NCBI GenBank assembly: GCA_934045905.1 | Contig: OW203770.1 | Coordinates: 30,694,409 to 30,758,408 of the forward strand | DNA from: Leuctra nigra | Lineage: Eukaryota; Arthropoda; Insecta; Plecoptera; Leuctridae | Direction of reading: 5' to 3' | Length of the DNA stretch: 64,000 nucleotides | Part shown: piece by piece, positions 10,831 to 22,445 of the stretch | Numbering within the stretch: position 1 is the first letter of the stretch | Layout of the letters: each line of letters begins with the position of its first letter | Made by a program: the position numbers and the translations under genes | Notes under the pieces: model-generated | Seen by the model: the letters and a program-made list of their open reading frames with translations, nothing else | The model's database searches: none | What the model was told of the DNA's origin: nothing

Positions 10831-11093
10831 CCGTTTTAGAAGATTGAGAGAGAAAAATTGTTTCGCCTGTTATTCAACAAAACCGCGCTTAACCAATTGA
10901 TCTAAAATTTTATTCATGATTAGATTGATGTTAAGATTAACATGATTAAGACAAACTTAGGATTATCACCTGGCACATTTCTTAAATTTAATTTTATACG
11001 GCACCCAGCGAGACAAAAAATAGCTAATAGCGAAAAAAGCAAAAAAAAACTAAGCTAACTAAGCTTCACCAAAAATCCACATATTATTACTAA
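10831..11093. other. No recognisable feature
   Basis: Short AT-rich spacer between a family B copy and a Helitron. Confidence 0.35.
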
Positions 11094-11950
11094 CTAGAGG
11101 GACCCGTCATGTAAAACATGACCAATGCGCACCAGTAGGGTATGTGTAAAGAAGATATGATATAGTTGAGATAGGTATTTGGCAGCAGAGTGTGCGTCGT
11201 TAATAACTTGAGTTAATACACACGTAACATAGTTAGCATGACTAAAATGCCCAACAGAATACGAAAATGAGTAACAAAGGAAAGCAATTTAATCATAACT
11301 ATTATGGAAAAGCTATTTCAAATGAGTTTCCAAATGCTCATCAGAGTATAAGTTAAAACAATTAAGAAAACATTTCACCAGACTTGTTGCATTGTGACGA
11401 CCTATTCTTAATTTGTGATACCAATTCATAATCCATAGCTATTTATGCTATACCCCAGTAAGAAGGATAACTTATTGTGAGGGGGTTTGGTTTCATTATA
11501 TCTGTCTCTCTGAGGTAGAAGGGAGGAAGTCAATTTTCTCAATTTGCGTTGAACACCATTGTAATGATGTAATCACGCTCTTCCAATTACAATTTGACTG
11601 ATGTCAACAAATACAGCTATATTAGAGTATTCTCTTACACAATGACTCATGTCATACTAAATTATGTTTTAAGAAGTCAGAAATACTGGTTTATGAGCTC
11701 ACCCAAGCTCACCTCAAGAATAACTGAAAGGGACTTCCGACCTTCTACTTCTAAAACACGGACAAACTATCATTACCCCATCTGCTTTTTCGATCATGAC
11801 CGAATAGCAGAGAGGCATGTACGGTCACGTAACAGGCTGTCAACTAATGAGAGAACATTCTTCACGTAAACTTGCTTTCTGCTTATATTCACTTGATATG
11901 TATATTGTAAGTATACAATATTGTAAGTATTGTATATTGTATATTGTATT

Positions 11951-14210
11951 GTAGGTCTTGGGAAAATCGAAATGTGGGCAAGTTGTAGAGAGAGATACTT
12001 GGTGGTGGAATGACAGCATTCTGGATGCGTTGAAGGAAAAGAAGAGGGCATTTAAACAGAAATGTAAAGATCCGACGGAGGAAAGCAGAGAAAGATTTCG
12101 TGAGGCGAAGAGGAACGCGAAAAAGGAGGTGGCAATTGGGAAGACACAAGCGGTGGAGCAGCCCTACGCGGATTTGAACACGAGGGAAGGGGAGCAGGCA
12201 ATATTCAAGTTAGCGAAAGGAAGGGCAGCAAAGAGGCAGGACATTGGGTCGGTCACATGCATGAAGGATAGTGCAGGCAATGTGTCATGGGTGCTTCAGA
12301 CATAAGTCGAAGGTGGAAAGAGTATTTTGAGGGGCTGATGAATGAGGAGAATCCAAGGGAAGAACTTGACATCACAGAGGAAAACGACGATGAAGTAGAT
12401 CCGTTGTCTGAAAGAGAAGTGAGTGAGGCCATACGTAAAATGAAACGGGGTAAAGCAACAGGTTCTGATGGGATTTCGATTGATGCCTTTAAATCGTTTG
12501 GCCGAGCTGGCATTAAGTACATGACTTGGTTCTTCAATCGAGTCATGGGAGAGGTGCATATACCGGACGCTTGGAGGACGAGTTGCATAGTTCCTATTTA
12601 TAAGCGGAAGGGAGACGTACAAGACTGCAGTAATTACCGGCCAATTAAGCTTATGAGTCACTGTATGAAATGGTTGGAGAGGGTGATTGACGGGCGCCTA
12701 CGTCGTTGTTTGGAGGGGGACATAAGCGACAACCAAAGAGGTTTCATGAAGGGAAGAGGCACATTGGATGCTATTTTTGCTGCAAGGATAATGCTGGAAA
12801 GATGTAGGGAACACCAAAGACCGCTCCACTGTACTTTCATAGACTTTGAGAAAGCATACGACCGGGTACCACGGGATTTGGTTTGGTACAGCCTGTGGAA
12901 GAAACATGCAGCAAAGCCATATGTGAGTCTGAACCAGAACATGAATACGGGAAGCGAGTCGTATGTACGCAGCGCAGCTGGAGTTAGTGCCAAGTTCCCT
13001 GTCAGAGTGGGGCATCATCAAGGGTAGGCCCTAAGCCCATTTCTTTTCATTCTGGTTATGGACACGGTATCTAGGAACATCCAAAGAGATACTCCGCAAA
13101 ACATCCTATTTGCGGATGATATCCTTCTTTGTGACCACAATAGAGCTCAAGTTCAGGAAGACTTCAATAACTGGACCATAGCACTTGAGCGGCATGGTTT
13201 AAAGATCAACAGAACCAAAACTGAGTACATGCCCTGTTTTGATGATCCTGGAGAAAGTTTGAATATCGGAGACTTTGAGCTTTATCAGGTCGACAAGTTT
13301 AGGGACCTAGGGTCGACCCTCCAGGCGGACGGTGGAATTGGAGCGGATGTGAGGGCCAGAGTTCAAGCCGGATGGGCCAAGTGGAGGGACATGACAGGCG
13401 TGCTATGCGACAAAAGAATGCCTTTGAAGTTAAAGTCAAGGATCTATAATCAGGTTGAGCGTCCCTGCATGATGTACGGTTCGGAGTGCTGGGCCCTTAA
13501 GAAGAAGAAAGAAACATTGTTACATGTGACGGAAATGAGGATGCTGCGGTTGTCCCTTGGAGTTACCCCTAAAGACAGGATTAGGAATGAGCTGATCAGA
13601 GGAAGAATGAAGACTGCACCAATTGTTTCAAAGCTACGTGAAAATAGACTACGCTGGTGGGCAGTGGCGGCTATTTGGCTTCACAACAGGTGTTCAATTA
13701 CATAGAAGGACGTAGAAGAAAGTACTCTAAGAGGAGAGCCCCCAGCAGATGCGGGACCGGGGCGCATAAACCCGGATTTTTTTGTATCTTTAGTTTGAAA
13801 TTGATGCATTTTTACGTCTTTTGGAGAGCAAAATGATTAGACAAAATATTTAACTTCCTACATTCTGGATTAGGGAGCACTTTTAAATAATTTTCTTGGG
13901 TGATCAGGTGTGCAATTGTCACACCTTGCACACTGTAATAGCCGCCACTGCTGGTGGGGACATGTACAACAGCGGGAGGAGGAGCACATGTGTCGTAGAA
14001 TTTTGAAACAGGAGGTGCAAGGCAAGAGAAGGAGAGGAAGACCATCGAAGACTCTGGAGAAGAAAGTTGAGGAGGATATGCGGGAACTAGATCTGTCAGT
14101 TGGAGACTGCCAGGATCGAGCCCGCTGGAAGAGATTGTGCCATGTCGCCGACCCCACCTAGTGGGAAAAGGCTGAAGGAAAAGAAAAAGAAGAAGAAGAT
14201 GTATATTGTA
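11951..14210 (+). pseudogene. RTE-type LINE, 5'-truncated and broken
   Basis: Encodes a non-LTR reverse transcriptase: a charged pre-RT segment (RDTWWWNDSILDALKEKKR), then YRPIKL, GRGTLDAIFAARIMLER, FIDFEKAYDRVPR, the catalytic FADDILL and the C-terminal GKRRRGRPSKTL. The endonuclease is absent. Breaks: a one-base frameshift near 12285-12295, an in-frame TAG at 13025-13027 directly before ALSPFLF, and the hAT MITE at 13662-13950. A word TGTATATTGTA occurs next to both ends (about 11941 and 14200) and may be the target duplication, but the left flank is low complexity so its exact start is uncertain. Confidence 0.8.
13662..13950. mobile_element. hAT MITE, 289 bp, 8-bp target duplication
   Basis: Terminal inverted repeats CAGTGGCGGCTATT and AATAGCCGCCACTG, flanked by exact CTGGTGGG at 13654-13661 and 13951-13958. 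Removing the element and one duplicate brings RLRWW and GHVQQREEE of the LINE into one frame. This is textbook hAT behaviour. The element is non-coding. Confidence 0.92.
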
Positions 14211-15100
14211 AAAATTAAACATTGATGCTAAAAACAGGATCAATAAACACTCTCCGTCTTTATCATGAGACCACTAATAAGATACGATGGAAAAGTAAAT
14301 ATTTACCAAAAAAAAATATATAACAATTGAATCGGCTATGGTTTTCAATTTCACGGCCGAAGAAAATTTGAATATGTCAGCTTGAACGTATTTGGGGGCA
14401 TGATGTTTTCTATGTAAAGTACTTAATTTGACAGTTATTATATATTAGAGTAGATTTGTTACAAATACAAAAGGATGCAATATAATAAAATACAAAAGGA
14501 AGGCTTGAGTCTTCGTCGTCGCTCATAGTAATCTGAGTCACATCGAAGAGGAAAAGTTAATATCTACCGATGTTATAGGATTAAATAGGAAAATAATAAA
14601 GTAAATACCGATATCTGACATCTATCTGACGATCGATATCTTAACAATTAATCAACACAATTATATACTACTACTTTAAACGTATAACCTATCACGGCTT
14701 CTTAGTATCATCTCTTTACTAAATGATAAATGCATAAAATGTGAAAAACTATATCGACATTGGTTTGTTGACGGTTTCACAGCCAGCTTGAAATAAGTTT
14801 ACATGAACAAAATACGACTTTGACAGCTATAAGTTTCTTACCATGAGGACGTTTTCTATGTAAATGTATAACTAATTGGCCAGTTATAACGTGTTAAAGT
14901 AGATTTGTTACAAATACGAAGGGATAGGGTGTACGTCTTAGGTGAGTTTCGGTTATTTCTTTGTTCACAAAAAGAAGAAGACGTAATTTTAGACATGATT
15001 GAATGTAACGCCGGCCATTGAAAATAAATAATAGTAGGCTGCGCGCGCAAGAGTTCCGCACGGAAGGAAGGACGGACAGAACTGGGTAACTATAAGTAAC

Positions 15101-15555
15101 GAAACAAAAAATTAAAAATGTACCAAGGGACAAATCTAAGTTTTTTTTTTTATCTATTCATGGTTAAAATTTCAAATCATTTGGTCAACCCATTTCGTCT
15201 CAAATCGAATCCAAAAAAGTGTCTACAAAAAGCAGCAAAATCGCTCGCGCTTGCAGCACCTTAAGCTCAAATTTAGCATGATAATCAAGACCAACATTAT
15301 ATAAAATATTACACATTGTAAGCCCAATCAGTCTAGTATTAATTGTCATTTTACGAGTTTGGTATGGGTTGTTAAAAGAGCTTTCTGGGAAAAGTATGTA
15401 GGTAAGTCTCGAACAATGGATCTGTTATTCATCCAGAGTATTTGGAGATTGAAAAGTTGCAGAGAAAATCGTCTTGTGCCGTGTCGTGTATCGTGACTGG
15501 GGATGTTGCATGTTCTGTACTCGCTAATCAACGCGTTACACTGAGCGTTTTCCTA
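15101..15555 (+). mobile_element. Dispersed repeat family B, 3' partial copy
   Basis: Shares TGTAAGCCCAATCAGTC, GGTAAGTCTC and AGAAAATCGTCTTGTGCC with the copy ending at 59125, and ends ...AACGCGTTACACTGAGCG TTTTCCTAG followed by T. The 5' half is missing. Confidence 0.65.
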
Positions 15556-15827
15556 GTATTGTAAAGTAGGGTTCCCATTAATATATTTTGTCTGGATTTG
15601 TTGTACAATAAAAAAAAAATCCACATCCTACGAATAGACAGTGCAAAACATCAGTGTTGGTTGACTGAACTTCAATACCAACGGCTGCATTATGCCTACC
15701 TGGTAGTATTAGAGGCGGATTAAATGCAACTAGACTGCCTAGAGTGGGAACATGACATTATGCCGCTGTTTCGGCGTACAGAATGCGTTCTATCTATGTG
15801 AATCTAGCATCACTGTGTCGTGTGCAG

Positions 15828-15932
15828 AACCCGATCGAGTTAATGCTTCTCGAGGCGGCCATGTACCGCGACTTCGATTACCAAAGAAGATTGCAGGAGC
15901 AGGGAAGGCTGGAGGAGCCGTAGCCGATGTAG
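15828..15932 (+). CDS. Candidate exon continuing the CHD N-terminal domain, degenerate
   Basis: A 105-nt stretch between acceptor GTGTCGTGTGCAG and donor GTAAGT. In the phase required by the exon at 9483 it reads NPIELMLLEAAMYRDFDYQ, which lines up with the usual continuation of CHDNT (L-M-M-L-x-A-A-K-W-R-E-F). It then reaches TAG at residue 32 and again at residue 35. A second frame is open to the donor but reads as low-complexity basic sequence. Either the gene copy is broken or a base is wrong, or the resemblance is chance. Confidence 0.35.
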
Positions 15933-16936
15933 GTAAGTTCAGTCCGCAACATCCTTTCCATAAACATGCTTGCATCGACATGCAGCTCTTCAAATGTTTC
16001 TGCAGAGCATTTTGCCAGTATGGCTCAATATACGATATTTTAAACTTTTGAACATGGTGTTCATAATCGGAACCTTTCACCTAAATTTGATATCTTTCAA
16101 AATTATAGGTCACGATTGTAGGTACCCATGTTTAACAGAAGGAAATATCATAATTTATATTATAAACTGGGACTATCGGTCATCTTTTGCCGCTGGAATC
16201 ATTTTATTATCTGCATCCATACACATACAATTACTATTTTCATTTCGTCAAACCTAAATCTTTGCACCCCACCACCCCAAAACGTGGGATGATATTTAGG
16301 CTTCCTTGGGCCATATAGAATAATTTATAATTTTGTAGTGTGCGAAGTTTGGTGCTTTAATCACTAAATACGCGAGTTTTAGTACAAAATCAATGTTACA
16401 TTATTACACCATCGTAATTAACCAAGAGGAGTGAATATCTTATATTTCTATGTGACTATTTAATTGTATTGCTTCGCTATATTAAAACGATTTTTTAAAG
16501 ATTTTATTATTCATCTATACTCTTGTGCCGATAAAATATAAAATATTGAAAAGTTACATCTCCTCTGCTCAGAGGGCGTAGGTACTCATAATTTCTTAGG
16601 ATTAATTTAAACGTGAAACAAATATCATATTATGAATATAATAATTTTTTCTATCGAGTGACTGCTCAGTACTTGAAATGAGACGTTCTCCGATGGCCAG
16701 GTACCGGATAGCCGGCTATCCGGGGAGATAGGTGTAATTTTGTAAAGGGAGAGGGGAGGGGGTTGTCATTGACGCGGGTTAATTTGAACTTGTTATTACG
16801 CCTTGTTAGTACATTCAGCTTGTGTGGTTTGTGTGTAAGTGTTGCCATTTGAGAGTTACTTAGTAGGTTCCAAAAGTGAATTGTATGAAACTGGTTAACA
16901 TATAAACTATCTTATGTTCTGGATATAATTGCATTG
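15933..16936. other. No recognisable feature
   Basis: AT-rich intron-like sequence. A small inverted word GGTACCGGATAGCCGGCTATCCGG is near 16700. No gene or known repeat is recognised. Confidence 0.4.
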
Positions 16937-17751
16937 TTGAGCGAGCGTAGCGAGCGTCACCACGGAACTCTTCTCTGTGTGTTTAATTGTTGTTTTTTTT
17001 TGCCTGCACTGCCCAGGTCAAACCGGACAACCAATCGATCAGAAATTTTTTACACATACTAACGTAATCTATGCGGTCTCTGGGATCGTTTTTAAAAGGG
17101 ATCCTGTGATTGGTTAAATTTTTCAAAAAATTGTATTTCGATTGGTTGGTTTGACAATTTCAAATTTTGGGAAGTCATTACGACCAACATTGTCCCCAAT
17201 CTTACAAAGTTTCAGCCAAATCCTCCCATTGGTTAAAATTTAAAACCACGTTTCCTGTGTTTTTTGAAATTTAAACTAGAACCGTTTGACCGATCAACTT
17301 AAAACTTCGCATGGTCATTGGGACCAACATTATCTGTATTTTTTGACAATTTTCAGACTAATCTGTGTTTAAATACAAAAGTTATTGACATTTTTACGGA
17401 CATTTTGCGGGTTGGCTGTCAAATTTCTCGAAAATGTTGATCACGGCAACTTCGACTCTTCAGTCCAAGGTGTTTAGAGCAGAAACTTTCAAACGCATAT
17501 GAAACTAATAATTACCTTTCAACAGGTCGATCTTAAAGGAACAATTCAATCATAAAGGTTCAATCGATCAACTTTAAACTTTGCATGGTTATTGGGACTA
17601 ATTTTTGAATATTTGGAGATTTTTAAACATGTTTGACGAAATTCAAGAATTATGGCTTTTAATGATATTTTCAATATACAGAATTTTGGTTGGAGACGTT
17701 GCGCGTTATCCGTGCTCGCTCATCAACGCGTTACACAGAGCGTTTACCTAG
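16937..17751 (+). mobile_element. Dispersed repeat family B, full-length copy, 815 bp
   Basis: Runs from TTGAGCGAGCGTAGCGAGCG to ...CGTTTACCTAG, with T next. It includes the T-rich tract and TGCCTGCACTGCCCAGG. A stem CGCTCA/CAGAGCG precedes the end. No coding frame is seen, so it is non-autonomous. Confidence 0.7.
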
Positions 17752-18091
17752 TATTATTCATGCAATAGTCATAAAGTCGCATCTGACTGGGATGCATCTT
17801 TATGATGGAGCATGAAGCAGTTGAAATAATACCTCATTGTCATTGACAGAAACACATGGTGTTTATTAGGTACAATTTTACTCATTGCAAGAATAATACA
17901 ATCATTCAATAATACATATAAATATAATTACATTCGTAATCAGAAAGTGTCACAGATTGACAAGTTTTTATTTACCTCTTTCCATCTCCATTATACCTTG
18001 TACCTACTATGACTTTCAACTGCAGTTGAAATCTCAATTTAGTTCTGGAGCTGGCAGTTGAGATCTCAACTGCAGACTTGATAATGTCCGC
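17752..18091. other. No recognisable feature
   Basis: Contains TCTCAACTGCAG words at 18015-18075 as a short duplication. No gene. Confidence 0.35.
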
Positions 18092-18310
18092 GGTCGTCCT
18101 TCCTGACTGGGGTTTTTTCGTGGTTTTCCCTTAGTCGACAGGCAAATGCTGGGAAGGTACCCTACTAATAGGCCACGACGGCCTCCTTCCCACCTTCCAT
18201 ACTTACCTACTCTTCACCATCATCTCCCAATCATCATCATAATCATTCATCCGTCGCCATTAGCCTCGCTGCAGAACAGTGCGACGTTAAGCCCCAGAAA
18301 AAATACAACG
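18092..18310 (+). repeat. SINE-like repeat
   Basis: The order GTGGTTTTCCC, AGGCAAATGCTGGGAAGGTACC, GGCCACGACGGCC, CCTTCCCACC, TCGCCATTAGCC, GTGCGACGTTAAGCCCC followed by an A-run matches, from memory, a SINE-like 3' body widespread in arthropods. A shorter copy of its last part is at 53890-53940. Confidence 0.55.
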
Positions 18311-18380
18311 ATATTTCTACGACTGTACATTCCAATGGCTGGTTTATTGAATACATAGGTTCTTGTCAGATCACCGAGGT

Positions 18381-19981
18381 TAAGACGGCTGGGTAGTGAG
18401 TTTGACCTTGAAGAGTTTTTTAATCGATTTTTATCAATATCTTTTTCCAGTGTAATTCTTAACAAAACTAGAGGGACCTGTCATGTAAAACATGACCAAT
18501 GCGTACCAGTGGGGTATGCGTTAAGAAGCACCGATTGAGTTGAGATATTTGGCATCAGAGTGAGCGTCGTTAATAACTTTAGTTAACACGTAACGTCGTT
18601 AGCATGACTAAAATGCCCAACAGAATACGAAAATGAGTAACGAAGGAAAGCAATGTAATCATAACTACTATGGAAAAGCTATTTCAAATGAGTTTACAAA
18701 TGCTCACCACAGTATGTAAAAAAAATAAGAAAAAAATTGCAGCCTTGTTGCATTGTGACGACATATTCTTCATTTGTGATACTAATTCATGATCCATAGA
18801 GGTATATAGTATGCTATCCCAGTGAGAAAGATAACTTATTGTGTGGGGGTTGGGTTTCATTATATCTGTCTCTCTGAGGTAGAAAGGTGGAAGTCCATTT
18901 TCTCAATTTTGCGTTGCACACTTTTAAAATGATATAATCAAGCTCTTCCAATTACCATTTGACTGATGTCAACAAATACAGCATGGAGTCCTGTCGCCTT
19001 CACAAAATTATGGTTTGATGAAGTCAGAAATACCTACTGGTTTATGAGCTCACCTCAAGAATAATTGAAATGGACTTCCGACCTTCTACTTCTAAAACAC
19101 GGACAAACTATCACGTTCACCTCATCTGTTTTTTCGCTTATGATCGAAGAACATAGAGGCATGTACGGTCACGTGACAGCTGTCAACCAATGAGAGAACA
19201 TTCTTCACGTTGCTCTGCTTTCACTCGAGTCCTTTAAATTTTGATACTAAAATCAGGAACAATAGACACATAGGTACATTACTAATAGGAAACGATAGAA
19301 AAGCACATTATTTAACAAAATAAAATAACAGTTCGATCGGCTTTGGTTTAATGGTTTTCAGTTTCACGGCCTGATTGATGTAACTCGGAGGAAGAAAATT
19401 TGAATATGTCAGTTTGAACGAAGTTGGCGGCATGACGTTTTCTATGTAATGTAATTTATTTGACAGTTATTCTATTTTAGAGTAGATTTGTTACAAATAC
19501 AAAAGGATAAGATGTGCATCTAAGGTGAGTTTCGGTTATTTCTTTATTCACTGAAAGCAAAAGACATAATTTTAGACATGTTTGGCAATGTAACGCCACC
19601 ATTTTGAGAGTGCGCGATTCGACGTTCCTGACAGACAGACAGACACACAGACAGAACTGGGTAACTATAAGTAAGATAGGGCTATGGACGTGAATTCAGA
19701 ACAGTTCAATGAAAATAATGTCATAGTTTGGAATAAGTTATTAGTTTTATTTTGTCCAGCAGGCGTTTAGAACCCGAAAATTACTAAATTTTCGGGTTCT
19801 AAACGCCTGCTGGACGAAATAAAACTAATAACTTTTTTTAAGCTATGAAATTATTTTCATTGAACTGTTCTGAATTCACGTCCATAGCCCTATTTTGTTA
19901 ACAATTACACTGGAAAAAGATATTGATAAAAATCGATTTAAAAACTCTTTAAGGTCAAACTCACTACCCAGCCGTCTTAAG
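18381..19981. mobile_element. Long palindromic foldback, split by a Helitron
   Basis: The left arm is 18381-18467 plus 19677 to about 19777, and the right arm about 19785-19981 is its near-perfect inverted copy (GGGCTATGGACGTG, GTCCAGCAGGCGTTTAG, AATCGATTTTTATC). The arms are about 195 bp around a tiny centre (AAATTACTAAATTT). The right arm is uninterrupted and therefore records the sequence of the left arm before the Helitron inserted. Confidence 0.85.
18468..19676 (-). mobile_element. Non-autonomous Helitron, copy 2, 1209 bp
   Basis: On the minus strand it runs from TCTTACTTATAGTTACCC to ...GGTCCCTCTAG, with the hairpin GTCATGT/ACATGAC near the 3' end. It lies between A (18467) and T (19677) with no target duplication. 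The other arm of the host palindrome shows the uninterrupted AAAATAGGG, proving the boundaries. There is no Rep/helicase gene. Confidence 0.88.
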
Positions 19982-20688
19982 TAACCTTGACATTGTTGGT
20001 TTTTCTAAACAAACAAACCGTGTCCGTGTCCGGTGTGAAATCAAGCTCGATCAATGCCATTTGACTGACGTCAAATATAAAATGTACAATATAAATGTAT
20101 GTCTGATACAATTATACTGAAGTCTCTTAAGACTATGTATGGATGTACTGAGAAATACTGGTTTTTGAGCTCAACTCAAGAATCATTGCAATGGACTTGC
20201 CCTTGTACATCTGAGGTACACAGTTGATGTCTTTTAACTCGATGATTTTGTTTCTCCTCTGCAGATGAACAAGTACAACACCTTCCGCAATCCAGCATCA
20301 CGTTAAGGTCCCTGACCTGTTTTTAATGTCCCTGACATGAAGCTCTGCAACTCATTTAAGGACCCTGTCCTGAAACAGCTAAATGCAATTTTAATGTCCC
20401 TGACATGAAACAAAGAAGCACATTTAAGGACCCTGTCCTGAAACAAAGAAGCTGCAAGCAATATGAATCCGTGATGCTGGAAGACATACAACCCTGCAAA
20501 CATCACACCAATAAATTCCGAAGTCTTTTCCTAACACCTGACTCTATCTCCATTTTATACTTAGCAGAATACAAATTAATTGAATTTTAACACTTTCCCG
20601 GGCACGACATTTGCAGCAATAGTTTAAACCATTTTTTTATGGAAACCTTGTTTGTCGCACATTGTAAGACTATTGCACTGTTAACATA
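19982..20688. repeat. Spacer with tandem CCCTGAC words
   Basis: At 20305-20445 the units TTAATGTCCCTGACATGAA and ATTTAAGGACCCTGTCCTGAA alternate about twice each. The rest shows no gene. Confidence 0.45.
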
Positions 20689-20822
20689 ATTCTCTAAGGT
20701 CCTGGAGAAGATAATGGCGATCAAACTAACCGAACACCTAGAACGTATGTATGGTTTCCAACACGGCTTCAGGAAGGGACATTCCACGAACCCGGCAACT
20801 TTTCAGATGAATCTCAAAGTAA
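20689..20822 (+). pseudogene. LINE reverse transcriptase, piece 1 of 4
   Basis: Encodes VLEKIMAIKLTEHLERMYG and GFRKGHSTNPATFQMNLKV, the region before the first catalytic motif of a Jockey/CR1-type reverse transcriptase. The frame runs up to the Helitron boundary and resumes at 21903. Confidence 0.8.
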
Positions 20823-21902
20823 CTAGAGGGTCCCTTCATGTAAAACATGACCAATGCGCACCAGTGAGGTATGCGTAAATATAAAACGACAGCAATATTT
20901 GTCAGCAGAGTGCGTCGTTAATACACACGTTACGTAGTTAGCAGACCAAATGCCCAACAAAATACGTAAATGAGAAACGAAGGAAGGCAATTTAATCATA
21001 CCTATTATGGTTAATCAATTTCATAAGTCTCCAAATTTTGGAGATCCAAATGTAAACCTTGTATTAGTAAGTAAAAAATCTTAGTAAGTATTAGTAAGTC
21101 TTCATTTGTGATACCAATACATGGTGGGCTTCATTATCCGTTCCTCAGAGGTAGATATAAGAGCTGAAGGCCATTGGTTCTGAATTTCTCGGTGCACACT
21201 TTTGGATTGATGTAATCAAGCTCTATCAAGTACCTACCATTTGACTGATGTTAACAAATGCAGTTATATTGAAGTTCTCTTACACAATGGTCCATGTCAC
21301 CATTACAAATAAGATTGGATGAAGTCAGCTCAGAATTACTGGTTTTTTAGCTCACTTTAAGAAACATTGAAATTGACTTCCGCCCATCTACCTCTAAGGT
21401 ACCTATCAGTATACAATGTAAAAATTAAAAAATTGATGTTTAAAACTTATCAATAGTAACTTGACGTCGTTAACATGACTAAATACACACCACTGTAAGT
21501 AGGTAAATAAGAAACGAAGGAAAATTATTTCCCACGAAAATATATATCAACTATAACGGCTTTGGTTTGATGGTTTGATGGTTCACGGCCTCTATGTATT
21601 CAGACCAAGAGATTAATACAAAAAATAACGTTTAAAGGTTCTTTCCGTGATGACGTTTTCAATGTAATGTACAGGTTTGGACAGTTATTGTGTGTAAAAA
21701 TAAATTTGTTTCAAACTCAAAAGGATAAGGTATGCGTCTGAGATGAGTTTCGGCAATTTATGTATTTACAAAAAGCAGAAGACGTAATTTTAGACGTGAT
21801 CGGCAATAAAAGTCGGCCATATTATATAAATTGATCGTGAGGCGCGCGCATAGCGTTCCAACAGAATCACAGACAGACAGAACTGGGTAACTATAAGTAA
21901 GA
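20823..21902 (-). mobile_element. Non-autonomous Helitron, copy 3, 1080 bp
   Basis: Same ends as copy 2 (CTAG at 20823-20826; TCTTACTTATAG on the minus strand at 21902). It separates A (20822) from T (21903) with no duplication. Joining the flanks gives an in-frame GTA ATG ACC through the reverse-transcriptase gene. Confidence 0.88.
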
Positions 21903-22168
21903 TGACCGCGCTGGAGAGGAAGAACAAACCAGGGGCCATACAATGTGACTTATCAAAAGCCTTTGACTATCTGGATCACAAGCTGCTTCTGAGGAAAATA
22001 GAATGGTACGGGGTCTCAGGCGCCACGGGGCTTTGGATGTCTTCGTATCTGACAAACAGGAAGCAACGAGTGCAACTCGACCAGGACGCTTGCTCGGAAT
22101 TTGGGGTCGTTAGATGTGGTGTTCCCCAGGGGTCGATCCTAGGTCCCATTCTGTTTTCAATCTTTGTA
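21903..22168 (+). pseudogene. LINE reverse transcriptase, piece 2 of 4
   Basis: Encodes CDLSKAFDYLDH (first catalytic Asp region), YLTNRKQRVQLD and GVPQGSILGPILFSIFV, standard reverse-transcriptase motifs A and B. It stops at the TGTA that flanks the 10.5-kb element. The frame resumes at 32692. Confidence 0.88.
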
Positions 22169-22445
22169 CACAGAAAAAACTGGCTTAGTCAATATAACAA
22201 AATCCTCTTTGTCATTTCTTTCTTTGTCATTATGAAAAATTAATTTGTTGATTTCACAAGGTTTTTGCCAATATGACAAAGACATCTTTGTTAAATCTAA
22301 TCTAATTTCTTTGTTATTATACGTTTGTCAAATGTGTGGATGTTAGTGTTGATTTAACAAAGAAAATTGTACAATTCTCATTTAACAAAGAGTGTGGTTG
22401 AATTGACAAAACACAAAAGCTGATTTAACCAATAAACATGAGACA

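Larger units (their letters stand above)
11094..15100 (-). mobile_element. Non-autonomous Helitron, copy 1 (interrupted)
   Basis: On the minus strand it ends in CTAG, preceded by a 7-bp stem (GTCATGT/ACATGAC, 11106-11122) about 8 nt from the terminus, the standard Helitron 3' hairpin. Its 5' end reads TTACTTATAGTTACCCAG. Two other copies (18468-19676 and 20823-21902) share the body. This copy is interrupted by the RTE-type LINE (about 11951-14200) and has a partial internal duplication of the stretch around GTAGATTTGTTACAAATAC (14450 and 14900). It lacks Rep/helicase. Confidence 0.75.

Noticed and set aside
11898..11910. 13-bp target duplication of the RTE LINE (ATGTATATTGTAA)
   Set aside because: The left flank is a local TGTATATTG repeat, so several equally good matches exist and the exact duplication cannot be chosen.
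12253..13021. Several minus-strand frames over the RTE LINE
   Set aside because: Shadows of the reverse-transcriptase coding strand.
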